From positions 1-22,793 of the forward strand of contig JAIRSK010000039.1 of NCBI GenBank assembly GCA_031255495.1: a stretch of 22,793 bases of DNA, written 5' to 3'. This document shows positions 6,534 through 13,534 of this stretch, in pieces. The notes beneath the pieces were generated by a model. The model saw only the letters and a program-made list of their open reading frames with translations. It was not told the DNA's origin and did no database searches. The first letter of the stretch is position 1. The number at the start of each line of letters is the position of its first letter. Source of the stretch: Endomicrobiellum devescovinae. GTDB taxonomy: Bacteria > Elusimicrobiota > Endomicrobiia > Endomicrobiales > Endomicrobiaceae. The translations under genes were made by a program, and so were the position numbers.

Positions 6534-6845
6534 ATGTTTAACATTAAGAAGAAAGACAAAGTTATAGTTTTATCGGGAAAAGATAAGGGAAAGAAAGGCG
6601 AAGTTCTTGATGTTTTTCCTAAGAAAGATAGAGTTATAGTTTCAAAAATTAATTTCGTAAAAAGACATACGAAACCTACCCAGAAAGATCCCGGAGGGAT
6701 TCGCGAAAAAGAAGCTCCTATCGCAGCAAGCAAAGTTATGCTTATTTGCCCAAAATGCGATCAAGCTTTTAGACCTAAATTTGACAAGCTTTCTGACGGT
6801 AAAAAGGTAAGAGTATGTCGCAAATGCGGAGAAATGCTAATATAG
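6534..6845 (+). CDS. rplX: 50S ribosomal protein L24 (uL24), zinc-ribbon type
   Basis: Assembly-initiating large-subunit protein binding the 5' end of 23S rRNA. The KOW motif is at the start: KKKDKVIVLSGKDKGKKGEV. The middle has KINFVKRHTKPTQKDPGGI, also diagnostic. The 103 residues match the family. The C-terminal part carries two CxxC pairs (C72/C75 and C95/C98), a zinc-ribbon-like knuckle found in many bacterial L24 proteins and absent from E. coli. AGGA lies seven bases before the ATG. Confidence 0.97.
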   Translation: MFNIKKKDKVIVLSGKDKGKKGEVLDVFPKKDRVIVSKINFVKRHTKPTQKDPGGIREKEAPIAASKVMLICPKCDQAFRPKFDKLSDGKKVRVCRKCGEMLI

Positions 6846-6861
6846 TGCTTTGTATTTTAAA

Positions 6862-6906
6862 TTTTTGCTTTGAAAAACTTACATTACTCAGTTTTCTTAG
6901 CAAAAA
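6862..6906 (+). other. Imperfect hairpin in the rplX-rplE spacer
   Basis: TTTTTGCT (6862-6869) pairs with AGCAAAAA (6899-6906). After a 2-base internal loop, GAAAA (6872-6876) pairs with TTTTC (6892-6896), leaving a loop of about 15 bases. A 12-base palindrome CAAAATATTTTG follows at 6910-6921. The 116-base gap has no gene. The 3' half resembles a segment between secY and adk (see the repeat entries). Terminator function is not supported, because the T-run lies on the 5' side. Confidence 0.4.
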
Positions 6907-6921
6907 GTTCAAAATATTTTG
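6888..6921 (+). repeat. Degenerate intergenic repeat, copy A
   Basis: This stretch aligns with 11931-11965 on the same strand at about 28 of 34 positions with one gap (counted by eye). The shared core is CTTA-NN-AAAAAGTT and ATATTTTG. Both copies are intergenic. It could be a decayed mobile or regulatory repeat, or chance likeness in AT-rich DNA. Confidence 0.35.
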
Positions 6922-6961
6922 CATTAGGTTCTAAGTAAAGAAGATAGATAAGGAAAGAATA

Positions 6962-7519
6962 ATGAATCAACCTCGTTTAAAAGAATTTTATCAGAAGAAT
7001 GTAGTAAGCGAACTTAAAAAACAGTTCAATTTTAAGAATGTTCATCAGATTCCTAAGCTTACGAAGATTGTCATAAATATCGGATTAAGCGAAGCAAAAG
7101 AAAATATTAAAGTTTTAGATACGGCAACCGCAGAACTTGCGGCTATTACGGGACAGAAGCCTTTGGTTTGTCGTGCAAAGCAGTCCGTTTCAAACTTTAA
7201 AATTCGTCAAGGAATGCCTATAGGTATAAAGGTTACTCTAAGAAATGCAATTATGTATGAATTCTTAGACAGACTTATAAACGTAGCAGTTCCTCGTATA
7301 AGAGACTTTAGAGGAATTGAGCCTAATGGTTTTGATGGAAGAGGCAATTTTAATTTAGGGCTTACTGAACAGTATATTTTTCCTGAAATTAACGTTGAGA
7401 AATCAGACAAAGCAAGAGGAATGAATATTACTGTTGTAACGACGGCTGAGAAAGATGAGCATGCGAAAGCGTTGTTGGAACATCTTGGGATGCCGTTCAA
7501 AAAAAGAGAAAACAAATAA
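6962..7519 (+). CDS. rplE: 50S ribosomal protein L5 (uL5)
   Basis: Binds 5S rRNA and contacts the P-site tRNA in the central protuberance. The 185 residues compare with about 179. It contains IPKLTKIVINIGLSEAKEN, AAITGQKPLVCRAKQSVSNF, KIRQGMPIGIKVTLR, and RIRDFRGIEPNGFDGRGNFN, all typical L5 segments. The end (HAKALLEHLGMPFKKRE) is the standard L5 C-terminus. The 116-base spacer before it breaks the otherwise tight packing. AAGGAAAG lies just before the ATG. Confidence 0.98.
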   Translation: MNQPRLKEFYQKNVVSELKKQFNFKNVHQIPKLTKIVINIGLSEAKENIKVLDTATAELAAITGQKPLVCRAKQSVSNFKIRQGMPIGIKVTLRNAIMYEFLDRLINVAVPRIRDFRGIEPNGFDGRGNFNLGLTEQYIFPEINVEKSDKARGMNITVVTTAEKDEHAKALLEHLGMPFKKRENK

Positions 7520-7537
7520 AGCAGAGGATATTTTTCT

Positions 7538-7723
7538 ATGGCAACAACTTCAGCAGAAGCAAAGATGCGTAAACCTCAGAAATTTGCAACGCGGTACAGG
7601 AACAGATGTCGCCTGTGTGGAAGACCGCGCGGCTTTTATAGAGATTTCGGGCTTTGCAGGATATGTTTGCGCAAATTGGCACACAATGGCGAAATACCGG
7701 GACTTACAAAATCAAGCTGGTAG
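7538..7723 (+). CDS. rpsN: 30S ribosomal protein S14 type Z (uS14, zinc form)
   Basis: Small-subunit head protein. The 61 residues are exactly the length of the short, zinc-binding S14. Cysteines C24/C27 and C40/C43 (RCRLCGRPRGFYRDFGLCRI then CLRKL) form the CxxC-x12-CxxC finger. The end GEIPGLTKSSW is the invariant tail. Zinc-free S14 is about 90-100 residues and lacks these cysteines. No second, zinc-independent copy is visible in this window. It starts 18 bases after rplE, with AGAGGA as ribosome binding site. Confidence 0.97.
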   Translation: MATTSAEAKMRKPQKFATRYRNRCRLCGRPRGFYRDFGLCRICLRKLAHNGEIPGLTKSSW

Positions 7724-7753
7724 TAGCACTAAATTTTAAAAGAGGTCGGTTTA

Positions 7754-8149
7754 ATGATTACAGATCCAATTTCAGATATGTTCGCGCGTATAAGAAACGC
7801 GATTGTAAAGTTACACGAAAAAGTTGATATTCCGTCTTCAAAAATGAAAGTGGAAATAGCTAAAATTTTAAAAGAAGAAGGATATATCGCAAGTTATAAG
7901 ATTACTGATGACAAGAAGCAAGGAATCTTGAGAATTTATCTCAAATATACGGCTTCCGGCAAACCTGTTCTTGAGGGAATAAAGAGAGTTTCAAAGTCTT
8001 CTTTAAGGATTTATAAAGGCTATGAAGACATGCCTAAAACTGTAGGCGGATTAGGCGTTACCTTGGTTTCTACTTCAAAAGGATTAATGACCGACAATCA
8101 AGCAAGAAAAGAAAAAGTTGGCGGAGAAATTATAGGATACGTTTGGTAA
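7754..8149 (+). CDS. rpsH: 30S ribosomal protein S8 (uS8)
   Basis: Primary binder of 16S rRNA helix 21; in E. coli it represses the spc operon by binding the rplE region. The 131 residues start MITDPISDMFARIRNAI and end with GLMTDNQARKEKVGGEIIGY, the diagnostic C-terminus. The middle GIKRVSKSSLRIYKGYEDMP is also typical. AGAGG precedes the ATG. It is followed by an unusually GC-rich 72-base spacer. Confidence 0.98.
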   Translation: MITDPISDMFARIRNAIVKLHEKVDIPSSKMKVEIAKILKEEGYIASYKITDDKKQGILRIYLKYTASGKPVLEGIKRVSKSSLRIYKGYEDMPKTVGGLGVTLVSTSKGLMTDNQARKEKVGGEIIGYVW

Positions 8150-8161
8150 TATCGGCTTTGA

Positions 8162-8195
8162 GCTGTTCCCCGTTAGGCGGGATTTGCGCGTCAGC
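8162..8195 (+). other. GC-rich hairpin in the rpsH-rplF spacer
   Basis: GCTG (8162-8165) pairs with CAGC (8192-8195), enclosing CCCG (8169-8172) paired with CGGG (8178-8181) around TTAGG. Six A residues then follow, not T, so this is not a + strand terminator. The composition stands out from the AT-rich surroundings. It could be an RNA structure, or a relic of a small repeat. No ORF or known RNA is recognised. Confidence 0.4.
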
Positions 8196-8221
8196 AAAAA
8201 ATTTATATTGAGGGTCAAACG

Positions 8222-8788
8222 ATGAGTCGCTTAGGCAAAAAACCGGTTCATATGCCGGAAAAGGTAAAAGCAGAGTTCAACAACGGTGTGTTAGGAATAA
8301 CATGTCCCGGTGGAAAGCTTTTGCAAGTTATAGATAATAAAATAAATATAAAGATTGACAAGGACAGCATTCTTGTAGAAGCTCTTGGAGAATCTCGCGA
8401 GCATAATATGCTCCATGGTCTAACAAGAGGACTTGTCGTTAATATGATAGAAGGCGTTACATCTGGATTCAAAAAAGAACTTGAAGCTATAGGACTTGGT
8501 TACAAAGTCAGTATAGAAGGCGGAAAGAAATTAGTTTTATCGGTGGGGTTCTCTCATCTTGTAAATCTTAACATACCTTCAACTGTAAAAGTAACGGCAG
8601 CTCTTACGCCTGATAAAAATACTTTAATCACGATAACAGGAATTGACAAATATGAAGTTGGTGCATTTGCTGCTAAAATTAGAGCGGTTAAGCCTCCTGA
8701 ACCGTATAAAGGTTTTGGCATAAGATACTTAGGCGAGAAGATAATAAGAAAAGCTGGAAAAGCCGCAGCAGGCTCAGGCAAAAAATAG
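8222..8788 (+). CDS. rplF: 50S ribosomal protein L6 (uL6)
   Basis: Large-subunit protein near the factor-binding site, made of two similar domains. The 188 residues are near the usual 177-185. It starts MSRLGKKPVHMPEKVKAEFN. The link GLTRGLVVNMIEGVTSGFKK joins the domains, and the C-terminal signature is KIRAVKPPEPYKGFGIRYLG. The tail is Lys/Ala/Gly-rich. GAGGGT before the ATG serves as ribosome binding site. Confidence 0.98.
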   Translation: MSRLGKKPVHMPEKVKAEFNNGVLGITCPGGKLLQVIDNKINIKIDKDSILVEALGESREHNMLHGLTRGLVVNMIEGVTSGFKKELEAIGLGYKVSIEGGKKLVLSVGFSHLVNLNIPSTVKVTAALTPDKNTLITITGIDKYEVGAFAAKIRAVKPPEPYKGFGIRYLGEKIIRKAGKAAAGSGKK

Positions 8789-8798
8789 AGGATTTTAG

Positions 8799-9158
8799 AT
8801 GAAAGATTCAAATAAAAGATTTGATTATCGTGTTAAGAGAGTAAGAAGTAAAATTGAGGGAACACAAGAAAAACCTCGTTTAAGTGTTCACCGTGGGCAC
8901 AAACACATTTATGCTCAAATTATTGACGACAGCAAAGGTACTACTTTGGCAGCAGCTTCAACATTGTCTCCTGAACTTAAAGGAAAACTCAAAGTTACTG
9001 ATACGGTTGCGGCGGCAAAGTCTGTGGGTGAATTGATAGCTAAAAAGGCGTCTGAGAAAGGCGTTAAAAAAGTTGTGTTTGACCGCAGAGGTTATGAATT
9101 TACAGGAAAAGTTAAAGCCCTCGCGGATGCCGCAAGAGAAAGTGGATTGGATTTTTAA
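8799..9158 (+). CDS. rplR: 50S ribosomal protein L18 (uL18)
   Basis: 5S rRNA-binding protein of the central protuberance. The 119 residues fit the family (117-122). RVKRVRSKIEGTQEKPRLSV, HRGHKHIYAQIIDDSKGTTL and the end FDRRGYEFTGKVKALADAAR are diagnostic. It starts ten bases after rplF, with AGAGGAT as ribosome binding site, so coupling with rplF is likely. A 110-base gap follows. Confidence 0.98.
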   Translation: MKDSNKRFDYRVKRVRSKIEGTQEKPRLSVHRGHKHIYAQIIDDSKGTTLAAASTLSPELKGKLKVTDTVAAAKSVGELIAKKASEKGVKKVVFDRRGYEFTGKVKALADAARESGLDF

Positions 9159-9257
9159 CGGAACTATATGTTTCTGATGAAAATCCTCAAGAGAAGCGTT
9201 AAGAGCGTTTCTAAATTTTAAAATAAAGATATGCTAAAGAATACAGCGTGTAGTCTT

Positions 9258-9263
9258 AGGAGG
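9258..9263 (+). promoter_or_regulatory. Perfect Shine-Dalgarno for the TTG start of rpsE
   Basis: AGGAGG, the full anti-SD complement, ends five bases before a TTG codon at 9269. No ATG or GTG is suitably placed and the protein aligns from this point, so TTG is the start. The strong site probably compensates for the poor start codon. Confidence 0.7.
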
Positions 9264-9268
9264 ACAAG

Positions 9269-9772
9269 TTGGCTGAGAAAATAGGTAAACAACAAAATGA
9301 CAATGGCTTGAAAGAAACTGTTGTCGCCGTTAACAGAGTAGCAAAAGTTGTTAAAGGCGGAAAAAGGTTTTCATTCAACGCTTTAGTAGTAGTAGGAGAC
9401 GGGACTGGTAAAGTAGGTTGCGGTCTTGGCAAAGCAAACGAAGTACAAGCCGCTATACAAAAAGGTAGCATGCAAGCTTCAAAACATATGGTTTCAGTAC
9501 AGCTTAAAGGCAGTACGATTCCTCACGAAATTATTGGTATTTCAGGCTCTGGGAAAGTATTGTTAAAGCCTGCAGCTCCCGGAACTGGTGTTATTGCTGG
9601 TGGAGCAGTAAGAGCTGTTCTTGAGGCTGTAGGAATTAGAGATATTCTTACGAAATCAATGCGCTCTTCTAATCCATTTAACGTAGTTTACGCAACGATA
9701 GAAGCGCTTAAGTCTCTTCGTTCAAAAGAGTATGTCGCTAAAATCAGAGAAAAAGAGGCTGTAGAAATATGA
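9269..9772 (+). CDS. rpsE: 30S ribosomal protein S5 (uS5)
   Basis: Small-subunit protein at the mRNA entry and decoding region, linked to translational fidelity. The 167 residues match E. coli. The double-stranded RNA-binding domain is seen as VVAVNRVAKVVKGGKRFSFN then ALVVVGDGTGKVGCGLGKAN. The C-terminal half has LKPAAPGTGVIAGGAVRAVL and SMRSSNPFNVVYATIEAL. It starts with TTG behind a perfect AGGAGG. Its last bases overlap rplO by ATGA (9769-9772). In most bacteria rpmD (L30) lies between these two genes; here it is absent. Confidence 0.97.
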   Translation: MAEKIGKQQNDNGLKETVVAVNRVAKVVKGGKRFSFNALVVVGDGTGKVGCGLGKANEVQAAIQKGSMQASKHMVSVQLKGSTIPHEIIGISGSGKVLLKPAAPGTGVIAGGAVRAVLEAVGIRDILTKSMRSSNPFNVVYATIEALKSLRSKEYVAKIREKEAVEI

Positions 9773-10215
9773 TAGGTTTAAATAATTTAAAGCCTGCAAA
9801 AGGCTCAAAGCATAGAAAAAAAATTGTCGGTCGTGGCGTTGGTTCTGGACACGGTCGCACTTCTACACGTGGTTCTAAAGGACAGAAGGCTCGTTCAGGC
9901 GACGGTTCAAAGAAGATAGGTTTTGAAGGTGGGCAGATGCCTATTTTTAGGAGAATTCCTAAAAGAGGTTTTAACAATCCATTCCGTAAAGAATATGAAA
10001 TAGTAAATGTTGAAAGCTTAAATAAGTTTGACTCAGGCTTAGAAGTTACGCCGCAAGTTCTTAAAGAAGCAGGTCTTATAGGAAAAGCAAATCTTGTAAA
10101 GATTTTGGGTGTAGGCGAACTTAAGAAAGCCCTGACGGTTAAAGTAGCGGCTTTTTCAAAGTCTGCTGTTGAAAAAATTAATGCAGCAGGTGGAAAGACT
10201 GAGATCGTTAAATAA
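9769..10215 (+). CDS. rplO: 50S ribosomal protein L15 (uL15)
   Basis: Late-assembling large-subunit protein. The 148 residues are normal (about 144-150). It starts MIGLNNLKPAKGSKHRKKIV, followed by the glycine-rich rRNA-binding stretch GRGVGSGHGRTSTRGSKGQK and FEGGQMPIFRRIPKRGFNN. The globular C-terminus carries VKILGVGELKKALTVKVAAF. Its ATG overlaps the rpsE stop (ATGA), which points to translational coupling directly with S5. A 230-base structured gap separates it from secY. Confidence 0.97.
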   Translation: MIGLNNLKPAKGSKHRKKIVGRGVGSGHGRTSTRGSKGQKARSGDGSKKIGFEGGQMPIFRRIPKRGFNNPFRKEYEIVNVESLNKFDSGLEVTPQVLKEAGLIGKANLVKILGVGELKKALTVKVAAFSKSAVEKINAAGGKTEIVK

Positions 10216-10226
10216 CGGTTGAAAAG

Positions 10227-10296
10227 ATATGTGTTTGACATATGAAAAATGAAGGATATAAGCGCAAAAAAGCTTTGTCTGTCATTTTTCATTTTT
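10227..10296 (+). terminator. Strong stem-loop after rplO (terminator or attenuator)
   Basis: An 11-bp perfect stem, ATGAAAAATGA (10242-10252) with TCATTTTTCAT (10282-10292), encloses 29 bases that can form an inner AAGC/GCTT stem, and TTTT follows at once. An overlapping hairpin, ATATGT (10227-10232) with ACATAT (10238-10243), competes for the first bases of the left arm. It lies in the 230-base rplO-secY gap, which has no recognisable gene. It may reduce transcription from the ribosomal genes into secY. Confidence 0.45.
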
Positions 10297-10445
10297 AGAG
10301 TTAGATTTGTGTATAAATATTTTATCGTCTTTTCTATGACTTATGTTGTAGGCTGAGTCCTTATTCTCTAAGCAGATATAAATAATGGATATAGCGATTA
10401 GAAGAGTAATATTATAAAAAATGTCTAAAATAATGGGATTAGATT

Positions 10446-11789
10446 ATGCTAAAAAGTTTTAGTGATATCTTTAGAGTGCCTGAGTTAAGAAAAAAAGTGT
10501 TTTTCACATTGCTTATTATAGTTGCTTATAGAATAGGAGCTACTGTTCCTATCCCGGGCATCAATAGTGAAGCTGTAAAATCTTTGTTTGCGGCACAGGC
10601 TAACGGATTACTGGGCTTTTTAGACATGTTTTCTGGTGGAGCGCTCAATAGAATGTCAGTTTTTTCTATGGGTATTATGCCATATATCAATGCGTCTATT
10701 ATTATGAGCTTAATGCAGGGCGCTCATATAATTCCTTATTTGGACAGATTGGCAAAAGAAGGCGAGCAAGGCAGAAAAAAGCTTACGCAGATTACTAGAT
10801 ATGGAACGCTTATTTTAGGCGCTATCCAGTCTTTTGGTCTTACTATGATGATAACAAAGATACCAACTCCTTCTGGTATGCCTATAGTGCTAGAGCCGTC
10901 TTGGTCTTGGATATTCTTGACAATTACAACTCTGCTTACAGGAACAGTTTTGATAATGTGGCTTGGTGAGCAAGTTACGGAAAGAGGCATCGGCAACGGA
11001 ATCTCTCTTATAATTTTTGCAGGTATCGTTGAACGGCTTCCTCATGCTGTTTTGAGTCTTGTAAAGCTTGTTCAAATGGAAGAAATTTCAATCTTGTACG
11101 TTTTAACTCTTACGGCTATTGTTGTTGCCGTTTTGATCTCTGTTGTTTGGATTGAAACTGCTCAGAGAAGAATTCCTATTCATTATGCAAAAAAAATGGT
11201 AGGCAGAAAAATGTACGGAGGGCAGTCTTCTTTCCTTCCAATAAAAGTTGACCAGTCTGGAGTTATAGCAGTTATATTTTCCGTATCTATTTTAACAGCT
11301 CCACTGACTATAGCTCAATTCTCTCCCAATTGGACGGTATTTGGTTTTCCTATTGCTAAGAAAATTATGGAATGGTTCAGCGGTGGATCCATTATATACA
11401 GTTTAATTTATGCAGGGCTTGTTATTTTCTTCTGCTATTTTTATAACTCAATATCTTTTAATCCAAAAGATTTATCTGAAAACATGAAAAAGTCAGGTGG
11501 CTTTATTCCCGGCATTAGACCTGGAGAACCCACTGCTGATTACATACAAAAAATTCTTGAAAGAGTTACCCTTGGTGGCGCATTGTTTGTTGCTTGCATT
11601 GCAGTTTTACCCGATTATTTGAGAAGTGTAATGAGCGCTCCATTTTTTTTCGGCGGGACATCTCTCCTCATTGTCGTCGGTGTATCGCTTGATACTATAG
11701 GGCAGATAGAATCGCATTTGATAATGAGACATTATGAGGGTTTTATGAAAGAGGGGAGAATAAAAGGGCGCTGGTTTAATGTACGATAG
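10446..11789 (+). CDS. secY: Protein translocase channel subunit SecY
   Basis: Central pore of the SecYEG translocon in the inner membrane. The 447 residues compare with 443 in E. coli. Ten membrane helices can be traced. The start MLKSFSDIFRVPELRKKVFF leads into helix 1 (TLLIIVAYRIGATVPIPGI). FSGGALNRMSVFSMGIMPYI is the signature before helix 2, GEQVTERGIGNGISLIIFAG is the conserved cytosolic loop, and GFIPGIRPGEPTADYI is the loop before helix 9. It ends GRIKGRWFNVR. Its place at the end of spc is canonical. The ribosome binding site is weak (GGGA, 10435-10438). Confidence 0.98.
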   Translation: MLKSFSDIFRVPELRKKVFFTLLIIVAYRIGATVPIPGINSEAVKSLFAAQANGLLGFLDMFSGGALNRMSVFSMGIMPYINASIIMSLMQGAHIIPYLDRLAKEGEQGRKKLTQITRYGTLILGAIQSFGLTMMITKIPTPSGMPIVLEPSWSWIFLTITTLLTGTVLIMWLGEQVTERGIGNGISLIIFAGIVERLPHAVLSLVKLVQMEEISILYVLTLTAIVVAVLISVVWIETAQRRIPIHYAKKMVGRKMYGGQSSFLPIKVDQSGVIAVIFSVSILTAPLTIAQFSPNWTVFGFPIAKKIMEWFSGGSIIYSLIYAGLVIFFCYFYNSISFNPKDLSENMKKSGGFIPGIRPGEPTADYIQKILERVTLGGALFVACIAVLPDYLRSVMSAPFFFGGTSLLIVVGVSLDTIGQIESHLIMRHYEGFMKEGRIKGRWFNVR

Positions 11790-11808
11790 AGAGATAGAGG
11801 CGTTGCTC

Positions 11809-11862
11809 AAACCAAAAATAACTAACGCCTAAAAAGTTCAGATTTTTAATATTCTTGGTTTT
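11809..11862 (+). terminator. Possible terminator hairpin after secY
   Basis: AAACCAA-A-AATA (11809-11820) pairs with TATT-C-TTGGTTT (11850-11861), 11 bp with one mismatch around a 29-base loop, followed by a single further T. It starts 20 bases after the secY stop. The large loop and short T-run make it a weak candidate. Confidence 0.3.
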
Positions 11863-11930
11863 AGGTATATGTTTGCCACTGTAAGCTTGCCCAAACTTAA
11901 AATACTGTACACTGATTTTTTTTGAACTGC

Positions 11931-11965
11931 TCGGTTTTGCTTACTAAAAAGTTTGAGATATTTTG
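11931..11965 (+). repeat. Degenerate intergenic repeat, copy B
   Basis: Same-strand match to 6888-6921 at about 28 of 34 positions with one inserted base. The flanking sequence diverges. A weaker third version of the AAAAAGTT core begins at 11831 in the same spacer. Confidence 0.35.
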
Positions 11966-12119
11966 TTCTTATGAGTTCTTTGTTTGTCATTCAGCGCAAA
12001 GGGGCAAAGTCACTAAGTCGTAGAATCCAGCAGTTTTGTGTCGTCATTCCTGAGAGTCTTTATTGGGAAGCTAAGTTTAAAAAGTTATTAACCTGTTAAA
12101 TATATAAGGAAATTTTAAA

Positions 12120-12752
12120 ATGAATTACATATTGATGGGTCCTCCCGGAGCAGGAAAAGGAACTCAAGCAAAAAAAATTGTAGAAAAGTTTGGTATAGTC
12201 CATCTCTCAACGGGCGATATGTTTAGAGAAGCCAAAAAGTCTGATGAAGATATAAGAAAATTTCTTGAATCAGGACAGTTAGTTCCAGATGAAATAGTTG
12301 TCAATATGGTAAAGAAACGTCTTGAAAAAGACGATATAAAAAAAGGATTTCTTTTGGACGGTTTTCCAAGAACTGTCAATCAAGCTCAAGAGCTTGATAA
12401 AATGCTTAAGTCTGAAAACATAAAAATAGATGCGGTGTTTTTTATAGATGTTCATTTTGAAGAAGCAGTTAAAAGAATTTCAGGAAGAAGAGTTTGTTCT
12501 TGCGGCGCAAGCTACCACGTAAACTTTATTCCTCCTAAAGTTAAAGGAAAGTGCGATGTTTGCAACGGTGAGCTTATACAAAGAAGCGATGATAAAGAAA
12601 ACGTTGTGAAAGATAGACTAGACGTTTATGAGAAGCAAACAAGACCTTTAATAGATTATTATAAGAAAACAGGATTGTTTGTTAATATAGACGGTTTAAA
12701 AAGTGAATCTGAAGTGTTTGAAGAAATAAAAAAACACATAGAGGCAAAATAA
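12120..12752 (+). CDS. adk: Adenylate kinase
   Basis: Converts ATP + AMP to 2 ADP in the cytosol. The 210 residues match the long (LID-bearing) form. The P-loop is GPPGAGKGT at 7-15. The NMP-binding domain follows (LSTGDMFREA and onward), DGFPRT is at 80-85, and the LID spans about 120-160. The LID has four cysteines (C126, C128, C145, C148), the pattern of zinc-binding Gram-positive-type LIDs, but the first pair is CxC rather than the usual CxxC. ELIQRSDD and RLDVYEKQTRPLIDYY complete the family pattern. AAGGAAA precedes the ATG. It is the first gene after the long spacer and probably runs on into map and infA. Confidence 0.97.
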   Translation: MNYILMGPPGAGKGTQAKKIVEKFGIVHLSTGDMFREAKKSDEDIRKFLESGQLVPDEIVVNMVKKRLEKDDIKKGFLLDGFPRTVNQAQELDKMLKSENIKIDAVFFIDVHFEEAVKRISGRRVCSCGASYHVNFIPPKVKGKCDVCNGELIQRSDDKENVVKDRLDVYEKQTRPLIDYYKKTGLFVNIDGLKSESEVFEEIKKHIEAK

Positions 12753-12753
12753 A

Positions 12754-13533
12754 TTGTTTTTTAAAAAGCAGGCGATTGAGCAAAAAACGGCAAAAGAAAT
12801 TGAGAAGATGAGAATTGCCGGTAAAGTTGTAGGGGAAATTTTAGAAAAGCTTTCTGAAATAATAAAGCCCGGAGTAACGACGAAATATATAGATGAATTT
12901 TCGGAAAAGTATATAAGAAAATTGAAAATGACGCCTGCGTTTTTAGGTGTACCCGGTTCAAGGTATCCATTCCCTGCGTCCGCGTGCGTATCAATAAATA
13001 ATGAGGTTGTACATGGGATTCCGAATGCTTCTCGTGTGCTAAAATCAGGAGATATAGTTTCTGTAGATTTGGGTGTTTTTTATGAAGGCTATTATGGCGA
13101 TGCAGCAAGAACCTACGCAGTCGGCAGTATCTCCGACACCGCCGCTAATCTTCTTAAAATTACAGAACTTTCTTTACAGAAAGGCATAGAAAAGGCTCTT
13201 TCTGGAAACAGGCTCGGCGATGTTTCAAACGCTGTGCAAGTAGTTGTTGAGGATGCTGGTTTTTCTGTTGTAAGAGACTTTGTCGGACACGGAATAGGCA
13301 GAAATCTGCACGAAGAGCCTCAAATTCCAAATTATGGCAAGGCAGGAATTGGTGTTAAACTTCTTCCCGGAATGGTCCTTGCTATAGAGGCTATGGTAAA
13401 CGAAGGAAGTTACGAAGTTTGTATGTTGGATGACGATTGGACTGTGGTTACAAAAGACGGAAGCCTAAGCGCTCATTTTGAGCATACCGTGGCGATAACG
13501 GAAAACGGTTACGAAATTCTAACAAAGGTGTAG
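12754..13533 (+). CDS. map: Methionine aminopeptidase, type I
   Basis: Removes the initiator Met from nascent proteins at the ribosome. The 259 residues match the bare type Ia enzyme. The five metal ligands are visible: D105 (SVDLG), D116 (YGDAART), H179 (GHGIGRNLHEEP), E212 (AIEAMVNEG) and E243 (FEHTVAITE), plus H88 in VVHGIP. The start is TTG at 12754, one base after the adk stop, with GAGG (12741-12744) inside the end of adk as ribosome binding site. The tight spacing indicates coupling. A basic, aromatic MFFKKQ start precedes the family-conserved part. Confidence 0.96.
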   Translation: MFFKKQAIEQKTAKEIEKMRIAGKVVGEILEKLSEIIKPGVTTKYIDEFSEKYIRKLKMTPAFLGVPGSRYPFPASACVSINNEVVHGIPNASRVLKSGDIVSVDLGVFYEGYYGDAARTYAVGSISDTAANLLKITELSLQKGIEKALSGNRLGDVSNAVQVVVEDAGFSVVRDFVGHGIGRNLHEEPQIPNYGKAGIGVKLLPGMVLAIEAMVNEGSYEVCMLDDDWTVVTKDGSLSAHFEHTVAITENGYEILTKV

Positions 13534-13534
13534 A

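Larger units (their letters stand above)
11790..12119 (+). other. 330-base gene-free secY-adk spacer
   Basis: No plausible gene is seen on either strand. It contains a hairpin just after secY (11809-11861), a degenerate repeat shared with the rplX-rplE gap (11931-11965), a related AAAAAGTTCAGAT motif at 11831, and a 3' part (about 11985-12072) of higher GC. That part has TCATTC twice (11988-11993 and 12044-12049) and resembles the dispersed intergenic repeats common in bacterial genomes. No convincing promoter for adk was found; the TATATA at about 12101 is too near the ATG. Confidence 0.6.

Noticed and set aside
6110..6733. Long - strand open frame (207 codons) across rplN, its spacer and rplX
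   Set aside because: It lies antisense to two clear ribosomal protein genes, has a Cys/Phe/Ser-rich composition typical of reversed AT-rich coding DNA, and no family likeness.
7455..7739. 94-codon + strand frame overlapping the end of rplE and all of rpsN
   Set aside because: Out of frame with two certain genes (L5 and S14) and without a family match.
9159..9257. Possible hairpin in the rplR-rpsE gap (AGAAGCG...GCGTTTCT)
   Set aside because: Pairing is poor; it is better seen as a short direct repeat of AGCGTT, too small to mean anything.
9744..10292. 182-codon - strand open frame opposite rplO
   Set aside because: The Pro/Phe-rich product is the antisense shadow of the Gly/Lys-rich L15 gene; no independent evidence for it.
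10370..10390. TATAAAT before secY as a promoter
   Set aside because: The position 17 bases upstream reads TGAGTC, with too little likeness to a -35 box.
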